A DNA stretch of 64,000 bases from Thermoplasmata archaeon (GTDB lineage: Archaea > Thermoplasmatota > Thermoplasmata > Methanomassiliicoccales > Methanomethylophilaceae): positions 124,001 through 188,000 of the forward strand of contig SUSV01000001.1 of assembly GCA_015063245.1 (NCBI GenBank), given 5' to 3'. Numbering within the stretch: position 1 is the stretch's first letter; each line of letters begins with the position of its first letter. Under the pieces are notes generated by a model. It was not told the origin of the DNA and searched no databases. It saw nothing but the letters and a program-made list of their open reading frames with translations. Both the position numbers and the translations under genes were made by a program. Positions 27,606 to 37,221 of the stretch are shown piece by piece.

Positions 27606-28754
27606 ATGTCCAAATCGTATGAGGAGATCAACGATAAGATCCGTTCCGGCAAAGCAGTGGTCTACACTGCAGAGGAAGTGATTGATATCGTCAGGAAGAA
27701 AGGCGTCGAGAAGGCGGCCGAGGAAGTAGATGTTGTAACGACCGGAACATTCGGAGCCATGTGCTCGTCCGGTGCGTTCGTGAACTTCGGCCATGCATCG
27801 CCGCCTATCCGTATGACAGACATCGAACTGAACGGAGTGAAGGTGGACGGAGGACTCGCCGCTGTGGACACCTACATAGGAGCAACGGCTCTCAGCGACC
27901 CCAAATCCGGATACGGAGGGGCGCACGTCATAGAGGACCTCATCGCAGGGAAGAAGATCCATCTCCATGCCACCGGACCCGGTACCGACTGCTACGTCAG
28001 GAAGAGCATCGACACCTACATCACGATCGACGACATCAACGACGCGTTCCTGTACAACCCCCGCAACTGCTATCAGAACTACAGCGTTGCGACGAACACG
28101 TCCGACAAGACCATCTACACCTACATGGGAAAGCTCCTTCCGAGGATGAAGAACGCATCCTTCAGCTCCGCGGGACAGCTCTCCCCGCTGCTCAACGACC
28201 CCCATCTCGAGACCATCGGAATGGGGACCAGGATCTTCCTCGGAGGAGGAGAGGGTTACGTGAGCTGGCCGGGAACCCAGTACAAGACCAACGTGGAGGA
28301 GGTCAACGGAGTCCCCGTAGCAGGAGCAAGGACGCTCGCATTGATCGGTGACATGAAGCAGATGGATTCCAAATTCGTCCGCGGACTGGACATCACCGGC
28401 TACGGGATATCCATGGCCGTAGGTATCGGAATCCCGATCCCGATCCTCAACGCGGACATCATGAAACGCTGCGCGATATCGGATTCGGAGATATTCGCGG
28501 ACATGGTCGATTACAGCCAGCCGGTCAACAGGCCCGCCATGGCGAGATACAGCTACGAGCAGCTCAGGTCCGGAAAGGTCGAGTACCAGGGCAAGACGGT
28601 AAGGACATCATCGCTCTCATCGTATTCCGGGGCCAGGAAGGTCGCGAACCTCCTGAAGGACTGGATAGAGTCCAAGGAGTTCACTCTCAACAAGCCTGTC
28701 ATGTCCTTCCCCAAGGATGTCAAGCTCAAGAAGCTCGAGGAGAGGGGGTGCTGA
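27606..28754 (+). CDS. COG1900/DUF39 homocysteine-biosynthesis protein (MA1821-like)
   Basis: MSKSYEEINDKIRSGKAVVYTAEEVIDIVRKKGVEKAAEEVDVVTTGTFGAMCSSGAF…GHASPPIRM. Confidence 0.9.
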   Translation: MSKSYEEINDKIRSGKAVVYTAEEVIDIVRKKGVEKAAEEVDVVTTGTFGAMCSSGAFVNFGHASPPIRMTDIELNGVKVDGGLAAVDTYIGATALSDPKSGYGGAHVIEDLIAGKKIHLHATGPGTDCYVRKSIDTYITIDDINDAFLYNPRNCYQNYSVATNTSDKTIYTYMGKLLPRMKNASFSSAGQLSPLLNDPHLETIGMGTRIFLGGGEGYVSWPGTQYKTNVEEVNGVPVAGARTLALIGDMKQMDSKFVRGLDITGYGISMAVGIGIPIPILNADIMKRCAISDSEIFADMVDYSQPVNRPAMARYSYEQLRSGKVEYQGKTVRTSSLSSYSGARKVANLLKDWIESKEFTLNKPVMSFPKDVKLKKLEERGC

Positions 28755-29161
28755 TCATGGATAAGAAGTTCAAGATAGAGTTCACGGAGGCCAACGTCCA
28801 GGATTCCGTCGCATACATCCTGGTCACTGAGTTCGACCTGAGGCCCAACGTCCTCAAGGCGGAGATCGAGGGCGACGGATCCGGAGTCATGATTGTAGGA
28901 TTGGTGGGAGAGGAGGAGAAGCTCGACGCCGCAGTCAAGAGGCTGGAGGAGGAGGGCTTCACCGTCAAGGAGCTCGTCAAGCGCATCGACCGCAACGAGG
29001 ACCTCTGCTTCCACTGCGGAGCCTGCGTCTCCATCTGCCCCACAGGTGTGTTCTCGCACAACAAGGACACCTGGTAGGTGGAGCTCGATGTGCACAGGTG
29101 CATCGCATGCCGCTCATGCGTCAACGCCTGCTCCGTCCATGCTCTCAGCGTGCATCTATGA
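28748..29161 (+). CDS. NIL-domain di-[4Fe-4S] ferredoxin (MA1822-like) with in-frame TAG at 29075-29077
   Basis: NIL domain and CFHCGACVSICPTGVF before TAG. In frame after TAG: VELDVHRCIACRSCVNACSVHALSVHL-TGA, the second 4Fe-4S motif. Confidence 0.9.
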
Positions 29162-29850
29162 GATACCATTTCCAATACAGGGAGACGATCGTCAGCATCG
29201 TCTGCGAGCCCGAGTTCCTGAAGACTGCCGAGGATGCCATATTCGAGGCGCGCAGGATCATAGAGGACAAGGTCGCCCGGGACGATTTCTTCAGGATCAC
29301 CTACGACCCCTATCATGCCTGCAGCGATGATCATTCACTCATCCGCAGGATGTGCGAAGCATCGGAGAGGTCGGGCGTAGGGCCGTTCGCAGGGGTCGCC
29401 GGAGCGGTCGCCGTCTATGCTGTGGAGAGGATGAGGGATGCTGGCGCGTCCACGGCCATCGTGGAGAACGGAGGCGATATCGCGTTCCTCTCCCCGGAGC
29501 CCAAGACCATAGGCCTATTCGCCGATCACCCTGTCCTCAAGGATGTAGCGTTCAGGGTCGCTTCGGACGATATCACAGGCATCTGTTCATCGTCCGCGAA
29601 GATAGGTCCGTCCGTCTCATTGGGCAACTCCAATGTATGCACGGTGTTCTCGGACGATGTTATTCTCGCCGATTGCTGCGCCACGGCATTGGGCAATCTT
29701 GTCACCGACGAATCCTCTCTCGCCGATGCTTTGGAGAAAATAGGTTCGGTGGAAGGCGTCAAAGGGTGCCTTGCATGCATCGGCGGGAAGGTCGCGATGT
29801 TCGGGGAGATCCCGGAGATGATCGAGGCGGACGTCGGCAGCGCGATATGA
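29158..29850 (+). CDS. UPF0280 family protein (MA1820/ApbE-like fold)
   Basis: MRYHFQYRETIVSIVCEP…GPFAGVAGAVAVYAVERM…STAIVENGGDIAF…CTVFSDDVILADCCATALGN. ATG 29158 overlaps the ferredoxin TGA. Confidence 0.85.
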   Translation: MRYHFQYRETIVSIVCEPEFLKTAEDAIFEARRIIEDKVARDDFFRITYDPYHACSDDHSLIRRMCEASERSGVGPFAGVAGAVAVYAVERMRDAGASTAIVENGGDIAFLSPEPKTIGLFADHPVLKDVAFRVASDDITGICSSSAKIGPSVSLGNSNVCTVFSDDVILADCCATALGNLVTDESSLADALEKIGSVEGVKGCLACIGGKVAMFGEIPEMIEADVGSAI

Positions 29851-29859
29851 GGTCTTGAT

Positions 29860-30201
29860 ATGGTAGCCAATCCCGCAGAGGTCATGAGGTCGTACATCAT
29901 CGACATGGATACTCTCAATCTAGCCGAGCAGGCAGGGATGTTCTGCGAGGCCCTGAAGGAGAATCTCAGAGACCTGTCCCCCTTCGAGGGCACCAGGTTC
30001 ATCTATTCGCCCGACGAGCCCTACGAGGCCCATTTCATCTGGGACAAGGGGGACATCAGGATACAGCTTTCTTTCATGGGCGATCCCGACGATTCTGTCT
30101 GGACCGTCATCAACGGCAAGCGCAGGTTCAGAGGCAGGATCGGCAACGACCGCGAAGCTTCCTGCAGGGAATTCCTCAGAGCCGTGGATGAACTCAGATG
30201 A
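29860..30201 (+). CDS. Conserved hypothetical protein
   Basis: Closely spaced downstream of the UPF0280 gene; no family recognised. Confidence 0.6.
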   Translation: MVANPAEVMRSYIIDMDTLNLAEQAGMFCEALKENLRDLSPFEGTRFIYSPDEPYEAHFIWDKGDIRIQLSFMGDPDDSVWTVINGKRRFRGRIGNDREASCREFLRAVDELR

Positions 30202-30227
30202 ATCCGTACAATCGATAATAGGAAGAA

Positions 30228-30314
30228 TGGTGCAAGGGACGAGATTTGAACTCGCGGACCACTAAGGACTAGCCCCTCAAGCTAGCGTCGTTGGCCATGC
30301 TTGACTACCCTTGC
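30228..30314 (-). tRNA. tRNA-Leu (GAG), long variable arm, CCA encoded
   Basis: Minus strand GCAAGGG…CTAGC-TTGAGGG-GCTAG…GAGTTCAAATCTC…CCCTTGCACCA. Confidence 0.9.
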
Positions 30315-30387
30315 ACTCAGCAATCCAGTGATATAGATGATGTTAATAAAGGTTTGGTATCGCAGGGATTGCCCCCTGCAGATATCA

Positions 30388-31461
30388 TCATCTCTTCCAG
30401 TATGTCCTGGCAGCCTCTCCCATCGCCAGGATGTTCTCATCGCTTGTGGCGATAGGCGTCTCGCATCCCGGAGCGAGGATGAACCCTCCTTCCTGGCCTG
30501 CCGCATCGATGACATCGTAGCATGCCTTTGTGATGCTCTCGGGATTGCCCATCATCATGACCTGGACCGGATCCACGTTACCCATGATCGAGATGTTCCT
30601 TCCTGCCGTCATCTTCGCCGCAACAGGGTCGACCGCATGGTCGAAGCTGAGACAGTCCGCTCCTGTCTCGGGCATCTGCCTGAGTATGTCCAGGGTGTTG
30701 CCGCAGATGTGCACGAATGTGGGGACCTTCTTGTCCATCGAATTGACATCCTTAACCACCTGGGTGATGTAAGGTTTGGAGAACTCGCTGAACATATCGG
30801 GCGATATAAGATCCTCCGAGGACGTCGGATCGGCCATCCACATGAGCGTTGCCCCAGCCTCTATCATGCGTGTCTGCATCGATGAGACCATCCTTGTGAC
30901 CTTCTCGTTGAGCATCTTCACGGTATCGGGCTCCATGAGGATGCCCATGACCATGTTCTCGACCCCCATGATGTATCCGGATGTGGTGATCGGGCCCCAC
31001 GAGAGTCCGCAGATATGGATGTCCTCGGGAATGATCCTCGCGGTCTCCTCCAATGATTCGACGAAGGTCCTGTAGAAGGTCGGGCATTCGGATTGATTCG
31101 ACGCATCGAACAGCTCCAGCTTCTCGATCTGTTCCGCTGTCTCCGCTATGGGCCTCACTATCTGCCCGTAATCGTTCTCCGGGAAGCGCACCTCCATGCC
31201 GATGTCTAGGAAAGGGATCTGCGAATCGAGAACGGGTTTGACGAAGTCCGACTTGGTCTTCATCGCATGATCGACGGCCACCTTGGCCGAGATCTCCGGG
31301 TGCCATCTTGCCGCTTCGACGGATATCCCCGCGCTGTGGGCCGCTGTGGCCAAAACGAAGTTGTTCACCGGAGTCCTGTCGGTCTTCTCGTGCTTCAAGG
31401 CTGCTTCTACACAATCCCTGTGCCCTGCATCGATCATGTATGCTTGTAACTCGGTATCCAA
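30388..31461 (-). CDS. MtaA/MtbA-type methylcobamide:CoM methyltransferase (uroporphyrinogen decarboxylase superfamily)
   Basis: DRTPVNNFVLATAAH, PTFVHICGNTLDILRQMPETGADCLSFDHAVD, FILAPGCETPIATSDEN; zinc-ligand-like HxC…C. Confidence 0.88.
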   Translation of the reverse strand: MDTELQAYMIDAGHRDCVEAALKHEKTDRTPVNNFVLATAAHSAGISVEAARWHPEISAKVAVDHAMKTKSDFVKPVLDSQIPFLDIGMEVRFPENDYGQIVRPIAETAEQIEKLELFDASNQSECPTFYRTFVESLEETARIIPEDIHICGLSWGPITTSGYIMGVENMVMGILMEPDTVKMLNEKVTRMVSSMQTRMIEAGATLMWMADPTSSEDLISPDMFSEFSKPYITQVVKDVNSMDKKVPTFVHICGNTLDILRQMPETGADCLSFDHAVDPVAAKMTAGRNISIMGNVDPVQVMMMGNPESITKACYDVIDAAGQEGGFILAPGCETPIATSDENILAMGEAARTYWKR

Positions 31462-31509
31462 ATAAAAACGTAGTCTGGCGGACCCGTATTATAGGACGGT
31501 GTTAGGGAC

Positions 31510-32493
31510 TCAAAGACGCGACAGGACGCGATCCGTGAACTCCTTGGTGGAGAGCTTGCCTCCGACATCCGGTGTGCGCTCCCCCGCCTTGTAGGTCTCG
31601 CAGAGCGAATCGATGATCCTCCTCGCTTCCGTTCTGAGGTCCATGTTCGCCAAGATCTCCGCCGCTGCGATTATGGCTGATGTGGGGTTGACGAATCCCT
31701 CTTCGAATCCCTCGATCTCGGGCGCGAAGTTCGGTTCGTAGAGCGAGTAATCCGTTCCCTTGTAGACGGTTGGGTAAAGGTTCTCGTTCCCAGCGAGTCC
31801 CGACAGCGCTCCAGCCACGATCTGGTTGTAGAGGTCGACGCAGACGATGCAGTCGTCGCGGCGGGGGTATTTGAATATCTCGGACATCCAGTCCTTGACG
31901 TTCATGTGCCTGGTCTCCAGCGGGCGGGAGCCGAACGCCTGGTCGAAGGCCTCGTTGAACATCCCGCTGCTGATGGGGAAGAAATCCTCCCTTGAGAGGC
32001 ATACGACGCTCTTGAGACCTCTCGCCTCGACATCGGAGAGGGCGGCGGTCATCATCCTGTTGTAGGCCTTGTCCTTGATGTATTTGGAAATGGTTATGCC
32101 GTCGAAATCACTGACCTCGGAGATCTCGCTGGCTATGTTGTTGTAACTGCTCCATAGCGTGACGTCCATATCCTTGACACCGAGGTCGGGGGCCAGGGTC
32201 TTGTAGAACCTTCCCCTTGCATAGAGGTCCAGCTGGATCTTCAATGTCGCAAGGGGGTTCTTGACGTTCGCGGGAACGGCTGCGGGCCCCGACAGTATGA
32301 TCTTGCATTCATCGATGAGGTCGAGCGTGTCATGGGGCAGGTAGCTACCCGTACTCTCGTAGGCGCCGAGGCCGACATCGCCGTGAAGGATCTCCAGCGA
32401 TCCGACTGATGCATTCAGCACCATCTCCGCGGATCTTGTAACAGCGGGGCCGATCCCGTCGCCCGAGAGTACGAGTATCTTATCCAATTTCAT
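31510..32493 (-). CDS. Divergent isocitrate/isopropylmalate dehydrogenase-family protein
   Basis: LSGDGIGPAVTRSAEMVL, TGSYLP, DDCIVCVDLYNQIVAGALSGLAG, NPTSAIIAAAEIL; canonical VRENTEG region replaced. Confidence 0.75.
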   Translation of the reverse strand: MKLDKILVLSGDGIGPAVTRSAEMVLNASVGSLEILHGDVGLGAYESTGSYLPHDTLDLIDECKIILSGPAAVPANVKNPLATLKIQLDLYARGRFYKTLAPDLGVKDMDVTLWSSYNNIASEISEVSDFDGITISKYIKDKAYNRMMTAALSDVEARGLKSVVCLSREDFFPISSGMFNEAFDQAFGSRPLETRHMNVKDWMSEIFKYPRRDDCIVCVDLYNQIVAGALSGLAGNENLYPTVYKGTDYSLYEPNFAPEIEGFEEGFVNPTSAIIAAAEILANMDLRTEARRIIDSLCETYKAGERTPDVGGKLSTKEFTDRVLSRL

Positions 32494-33443
32494 TCCAGCC
32501 TATCGACGAGTGAGGCGTAGATCATGGGCAGGGTGATGGTCGCATCTCCCTCTACGGTCATCTTCTTGGCCTCGGGCTTGACCTTACCCCAGGAGATTGC
32601 CTCCCTGAGCCTTGCTCCGGAGAGCGATCCGTCGTACTCCTCGGCTGTGGTGAGGTACACCGCGTAATCGAGTCCTCCGCGGAACTGGTTCCACCAGATG
32701 ACGTGGTGCTTGGAGATTCCTCCGCCGATCATCAGCGCACCGGTGTTGGTCGCGTGGTTTGTCATCTCGGAGAGCATCTGCTCGTCACCGAAGAGGTCGA
32801 TCCTGAACTTCCTGTGGGTCTGATAGTACATCCAGAGCTGGCATCCGAAGGAACCGTCCGTGATTCCGGGGACGACGATGGGGATCTGGTTCTTCCATGC
32901 CCAGTACATGAGCGAGTTCTCGTTGTTCATCCTCTTTCCGACCTCCCAGATGATCTCGTGGGTGGTCATGGAGTCCTTGCCCTCGAAGATCTCATCGAAC
33001 ATGGGGAGGATCTCTCCTTCGAGGACCTCTCCGTAGCAGTCGTCTGGTACAAGGACGTTTCCGAGCCTTGAGATCTCGTACTCCTCCCTGAGCTTGGCGT
33101 CGTCCATCATGAAGTCCCCGTGGTAGTAGTGCTCGTAGGTCCTCGAGATGTCGTGGTCGAGGCATCCGCAGGTCGTGATGATCAGGTCTACTCTCTTGTT
33201 CTTCACCATGTCGACGAGGACACCGCGTGTTCCGGTCGCCATGATGCATGCGGGGAACGACAGGATCTTGAGACAGTCCTTGTCCTTCTCCATCCTTTCG
33301 AGGATGTCCGTCGCATCGGCGAGCTTCTGTGCGGTGAATCCGCCTGCTCCGCTCATGGCCCTCATGAGCTCGTCAACGGTCATTCCTTTCTTGACTTTGA
33401 TATCATCGACTTCGATCAGTTCGAGTTCTGCTTCCTTCGACAT
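32490..33443 (-). CDS. dys: Deoxyhypusine synthase family
   Basis: MATGTRGVLVDMVKNKRVDLIITTCGCLDHDISR, IGGGISKHHVIWWNQFRGGLDYAVYLTTAEEYDGSLSGA. Confidence 0.92.
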   Translation of the reverse strand: MSKEAELELIEVDDIKVKKGMTVDELMRAMSGAGGFTAQKLADATDILERMEKDKDCLKILSFPACIMATGTRGVLVDMVKNKRVDLIITTCGCLDHDISRTYEHYYHGDFMMDDAKLREEYEISRLGNVLVPDDCYGEVLEGEILPMFDEIFEGKDSMTTHEIIWEVGKRMNNENSLMYWAWKNQIPIVVPGITDGSFGCQLWMYYQTHRKFRIDLFGDEQMLSEMTNHATNTGALMIGGGISKHHVIWWNQFRGGLDYAVYLTTAEEYDGSLSGARLREAISWGKVKPEAKKMTVEGDATITLPMIYASLVDRLE

Positions 33444-33640
33444 TATGTCATCTCTGTCGGCGGGCTAGGGACATGAAGTTAAAAAGGCTATTGGGCGCGG
33501 ATTCATGCCCGTCGGAAGCATAAAACCGCAATATCGGAGGGACATCGCTCCTCTATATAAGGGATATTAAAGAGAATGTTGCCTTGTCATTAAATATAAG
33601 TTGAGTAATCAGACGCTCAACCAAATGGAGTTATGATCAA

Positions 33641-35836
33641 ATGATTGACGTATTCAGTACTGACAATCTGCTTTTCATGATTCCGGTTGCTGCAGTGGTA
33701 GCAGTCATCTTCGCCGCATACTTCTTCAAGAGTGTGTGGAAGGTTGACAAGGGAACTCCTGAGATGCAGAAGATCTCCAACGCTATCGAGACTGGTGCAA
33801 TGGCTTACCTGAAGCGCCAGTACAAGACAATCGGTATCGTGATTGTGGTATTAGCAGTCGTCATAGCCCTTGCAGGACTCAATGAGGATTTCGAAGATTA
33901 CCTCAACTGGAAGGTCTCGATTGCATTTGTCATCGGAGCGGCATTCTCTATCCTTTCCGGATACATCGGAATGAAGGTCTCCGTCAATTCGAACATCAGG
34001 ACAGCTTCTGCAGCCAGGACCTCCCTCAATGATGCATTCAAGACATCATTCAGGGGAGGAGCGCTCTCTGGTATCGCAGTGTCCGCACTCAGTCTCATCG
34101 GACTCTTCCTCGTCATCTTCGTCTACGAGATGGCATGGGGAGTTGAGGACGATGAGTCACTCAAGACAACACTCCGTCTCGTCGTAGGATACGCATTCGG
34201 AGCATCCTTCGCAGCTCTCTTCGCACAGCTCGGAGGAGGAATCTACACCAAGGCAGCCGATGTGGGTGCCGATCTCGTCGGAAAAGTCGAAGCAGGAATC
34301 CCTGAGGACGACCCCAGGAACCCTGCAGTAATCGCTGACCTCGTTGGAGACAACGTAGGTGACTGTGCAGGACGTGGAGCAGATATCTTCGAGTCCACAG
34401 CCGCAGAAATCATCGGATCGATGGTCATCGGATCCGCAGTCGTCGGAATGGGACTGAACTTCTCAGCAAACTGGGTGTTCCTTCCCCTTGTCCTCATGGC
34501 ATTCGGACTCATCGCATCACTCGTCGGAATCCTTGTCGTAAGGCTCAAGGACGACAACGCAGACGTATGTTCCTCACTCAACATCGGATACTACGTCACA
34601 ATCGCACTCAACCTGGTCTTCCTCGGACTGACCACTTACATGTTGCTTAAGGACGAGATCGACTCATGGTACTACTTCTTCATCGCAGGAGTCGTGGGAA
34701 TCGCACTCGGTCTCGCAATCGTCTACATCACACAGTACTACACCGGTGACCACAAGCCCGTCAAGGGAATCGCAGCAGCATCCGAGACCGGAGCAGCTAC
34801 CAACGTCATCGAGGGAATCGCAATGGGACTGGAGTCCACCGTCCTCCCCGTCGTCTGTATCGTCATCGCAATCATCTCGACCTACACACTCGGATACTTC
34901 GCAGCACCCGACTTCGCAGACAAGATGATCTTCGGATTCTACGGAACAGCGGTCGGAACCATCGCAATGCTCGCATCTTCCGCCTTCATCCTCGCAGAGG
35001 ACACATTCGGACCTATCACCGACAACGGTGGAGGAATCGCCGAGATGTCCAACCAGCCCGAGGAGGTCAGGAACAGGACCGACAAGCTCGATTCCGCAGG
35101 AAACACAACCAAGGCCCTCACAAAGGGATACGCAATGGCATCTGCAGCACTCGCAGCATTCCTGCTCTTCGCAAGTATCGCTGAGGTCGTCGCAGACGTC
35201 AAGACATCAAAGGGAACACCCACAACACTCTCTGCTGTCTTCAACATCAACATCGGAGAGCCTCTGATCTTCGTCGGAGCACTCGTCGGAGCAGTCCTCG
35301 TGTTCTACTTCGCATCACTCGCCATCCGTGCCGTCTCCAAGGCAGCCGGAGAGATGATCGAGGAGGTCCGCAGGCAGTTCCGCGAGAACAAGGGAATCAT
35401 GGAAGGAACACAGGAGCCCGACTACGCAAGCTGTGTCGATATCGCAACCCGCGGAGCACTCCGTGCAATGGTCCTTCCCGCACTCCTGCCGATCCTCGTG
35501 CCCCTCATCTTCGGACTCATCTACAAGTATGTCCTCGTCGACATCTACGACATGGACTACCTTGCATACACCGGAGTTCTGGCACTCGTCATCGGAGGAA
35601 CCATCGTCGGTATCCTGATGGCCAACTTCCTCAACAACGGAGGAGGAGCCTGGGACAACGCCAAGAAGTACATCGAAGAGGGTAACCACGGCGGAAAGAA
35701 GTCACCCGCTCACGCAGCGGCCGTCGTCGGAGACACCATCGGAGATCCCTTCAAGGACACCGCCGGACCTTCAATCCACGTTCTGGTCAAGCTCCTGTCC
35801 ACCATCTGTCTGGTGACAGCTGTCCTGTTCGTGTGA
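33641..35836 (+). CDS. hppA: Membrane-bound pyrophosphatase (HppA)
   Basis: DVGADLVGKVEAGIPEDDPRNPAVIADLVGDNVGDCAGRGADIFES; GNTTKALTKG; DTIGDPFKDTAGPS. Confidence 0.95.
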   Translation: MIDVFSTDNLLFMIPVAAVVAVIFAAYFFKSVWKVDKGTPEMQKISNAIETGAMAYLKRQYKTIGIVIVVLAVVIALAGLNEDFEDYLNWKVSIAFVIGAAFSILSGYIGMKVSVNSNIRTASAARTSLNDAFKTSFRGGALSGIAVSALSLIGLFLVIFVYEMAWGVEDDESLKTTLRLVVGYAFGASFAALFAQLGGGIYTKAADVGADLVGKVEAGIPEDDPRNPAVIADLVGDNVGDCAGRGADIFESTAAEIIGSMVIGSAVVGMGLNFSANWVFLPLVLMAFGLIASLVGILVVRLKDDNADVCSSLNIGYYVTIALNLVFLGLTTYMLLKDEIDSWYYFFIAGVVGIALGLAIVYITQYYTGDHKPVKGIAAASETGAATNVIEGIAMGLESTVLPVVCIVIAIISTYTLGYFAAPDFADKMIFGFYGTAVGTIAMLASSAFILAEDTFGPITDNGGGIAEMSNQPEEVRNRTDKLDSAGNTTKALTKGYAMASAALAAFLLFASIAEVVADVKTSKGTPTTLSAVFNINIGEPLIFVGALVGAVLVFYFASLAIRAVSKAAGEMIEEVRRQFRENKGIMEGTQEPDYASCVDIATRGALRAMVLPALLPILVPLIFGLIYKYVLVDIYDMDYLAYTGVLALVIGGTIVGILMANFLNNGGGAWDNAKKYIEEGNHGGKKSPAHAAAVVGDTIGDPFKDTAGPSIHVLVKLLSTICLVTAVLFV

Positions 35837-35847
35837 AACTCTAAACC

Positions 35848-35865
35848 GAGGGGGTTCGCCCCCTC
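35848..35865. terminator. GAGGGGG-TTCG-CCCCCTC hairpin after hppA
   Basis: Perfect 7-bp stem with UUCG tetraloop. Confidence 0.65.
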
Positions 35866-35954
35866 AATTCTCATCCAGATTCCTATTTCTTTATTACGCG
35901 TGGGTATACTTTATATAACAGTCCTCACTAACGGGAGTTATCAGAGGGCACGCT

Positions 35955-36527
35955 ATGTACATGCTTACAGAAGTCGAAAAGGTCGTCCGTATCCCACCGG
36001 CCGAACTCAAAGAGGACATCGCAAACGTCATCGACAAACTCACCTGGGATGCCTACGAGGGCAGATTCGGTGAGGACAAGACCTTCACAGTCCTGATCAG
36101 GAACGTCAGGCCCGAGGGCCCCGGACGCATCGTCCACGGTGACGGAGCAGTCTATCAGACAGTGAAATTCGACCAGATCGTCTTCAAGCCCAAAGAGAAC
36201 GAGATCATCGAAGGGGTGGTCGTCGAAGTGCTCAAGTTCGGAGCATTCGTCAGATTCGGTCCCCTCGACGGACTCCTGCACATCAGCCAGGTTATGGATG
36301 ACCGTGTGGACATCGACGAGACCAACCAGAGGCTTGTAGGTAAGGACAGCGGAAGATTCCTTGCAGTGGGAGATGTAGTAAGGGCAAGGGTCGTAAGCAT
36401 CGATCTCAACGAGAAGAACCCCCAGGACAGCAAGATCGGTCTCACAATGAGGCAGCCCGGACTGGGAAAGCTCCAGTGGATCGAGGAAGATGCCAAGAAG
36501 CACAAGGATTCGGAAGGTGATGAGTGA
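35955..36527 (+). CDS. rpoE1: DNA-directed RNA polymerase subunit E' (Rpo7)
   Basis: MYMLTEVEKVVRIPPAELKEDI…S1-like domain LDGLLHISQVMDD. Confidence 0.93.
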   Translation: MYMLTEVEKVVRIPPAELKEDIANVIDKLTWDAYEGRFGEDKTFTVLIRNVRPEGPGRIVHGDGAVYQTVKFDQIVFKPKENEIIEGVVVEVLKFGAFVRFGPLDGLLHISQVMDDRVDIDETNQRLVGKDSGRFLAVGDVVRARVVSIDLNEKNPQDSKIGLTMRQPGLGKLQWIEEDAKKHKDSEGDE

Positions 36528-36718
36528 TGGCAGTCGTAGTCCAGAAGGCATGCAAGCAGTGCAGTTTCATCTCTGAGGACGACGTGTGCCCCCGCTGCGG
36601 CGGTCAGACCTCGAAGGAGTGGCAGGGATACCTTGCAGTGCTCGACTTCGAGAAGTCCGAGATCGCCAAGAAGATGGGTATTTCCGCCAACGGAAAGTAC
36701 GCACTCAAGGTCCGCTGA
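36527..36718 (+). CDS. spt4: Transcription elongation factor Spt4 / RpoE''
   Basis: Zn ribbon ACKQCSFISEDDVCPRCGGQTSKEWQGYLAVLDFEKSEIAKKMGI. Confidence 0.92.
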   Translation: MAVVVQKACKQCSFISEDDVCPRCGGQTSKEWQGYLAVLDFEKSEIAKKMGISANGKYALKVR

Positions 36719-37221
36719 TGTTCGAGAAGGACCTCGTCCTCCCCAAGAAGGACAGACAGGTCTTCAAAGAGCAGCTGGGTACGGAACTGTACGACAGCGA
36801 CCTCGAAGAATTTCACGCTCAAACAACCTTAATCACCGTCGGGGACGTGGTATCCCTGACGTTCAGAAAGCACGGTATGACGCCTTTCCTGTCGATCTAC
36901 GACGGGATGACGGAGCGCCGCGAGATGACCGAGTTCGCCATCCTCGTCGAGGACGAGGAGAAGGACGAGGTCGTCAACCCTGCGGGGAAGATCACCAGGG
37001 AACTGGTGGACTGCATCCGCAGACGCATAGAAGGGTCCGGTGGACTGATAAAGGTCGACGGAGAGGAGGATCTGGCTCTGATGCCGGTGATCCTCCTGGC
37101 ACCGCTCGGCTCCGACATCATCTACGGATGGCCCGGAAAATGCATGATGCGCATCACCACGGATGAGAGCATCAGATCCAAAATCGAACAGATGCTGTTC
37201 AGAATGGAGGAAGAAGAATGA
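36718..37221 (+). CDS. DUF359 family (GTP-dependent dephospho-CoA kinase)
   Basis: ITVGDVVSLTFRKHGMTPFLSIYDGMTERRE…VDGEEDLALMPVILLAPLGSDIIYGWPGK. Confidence 0.88.
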   Translation: MFEKDLVLPKKDRQVFKEQLGTELYDSDLEEFHAQTTLITVGDVVSLTFRKHGMTPFLSIYDGMTERREMTEFAILVEDEEKDEVVNPAGKITRELVDCIRRRIEGSGGLIKVDGEEDLALMPVILLAPLGSDIIYGWPGKCMMRITTDESIRSKIEQMLFRMEEEE

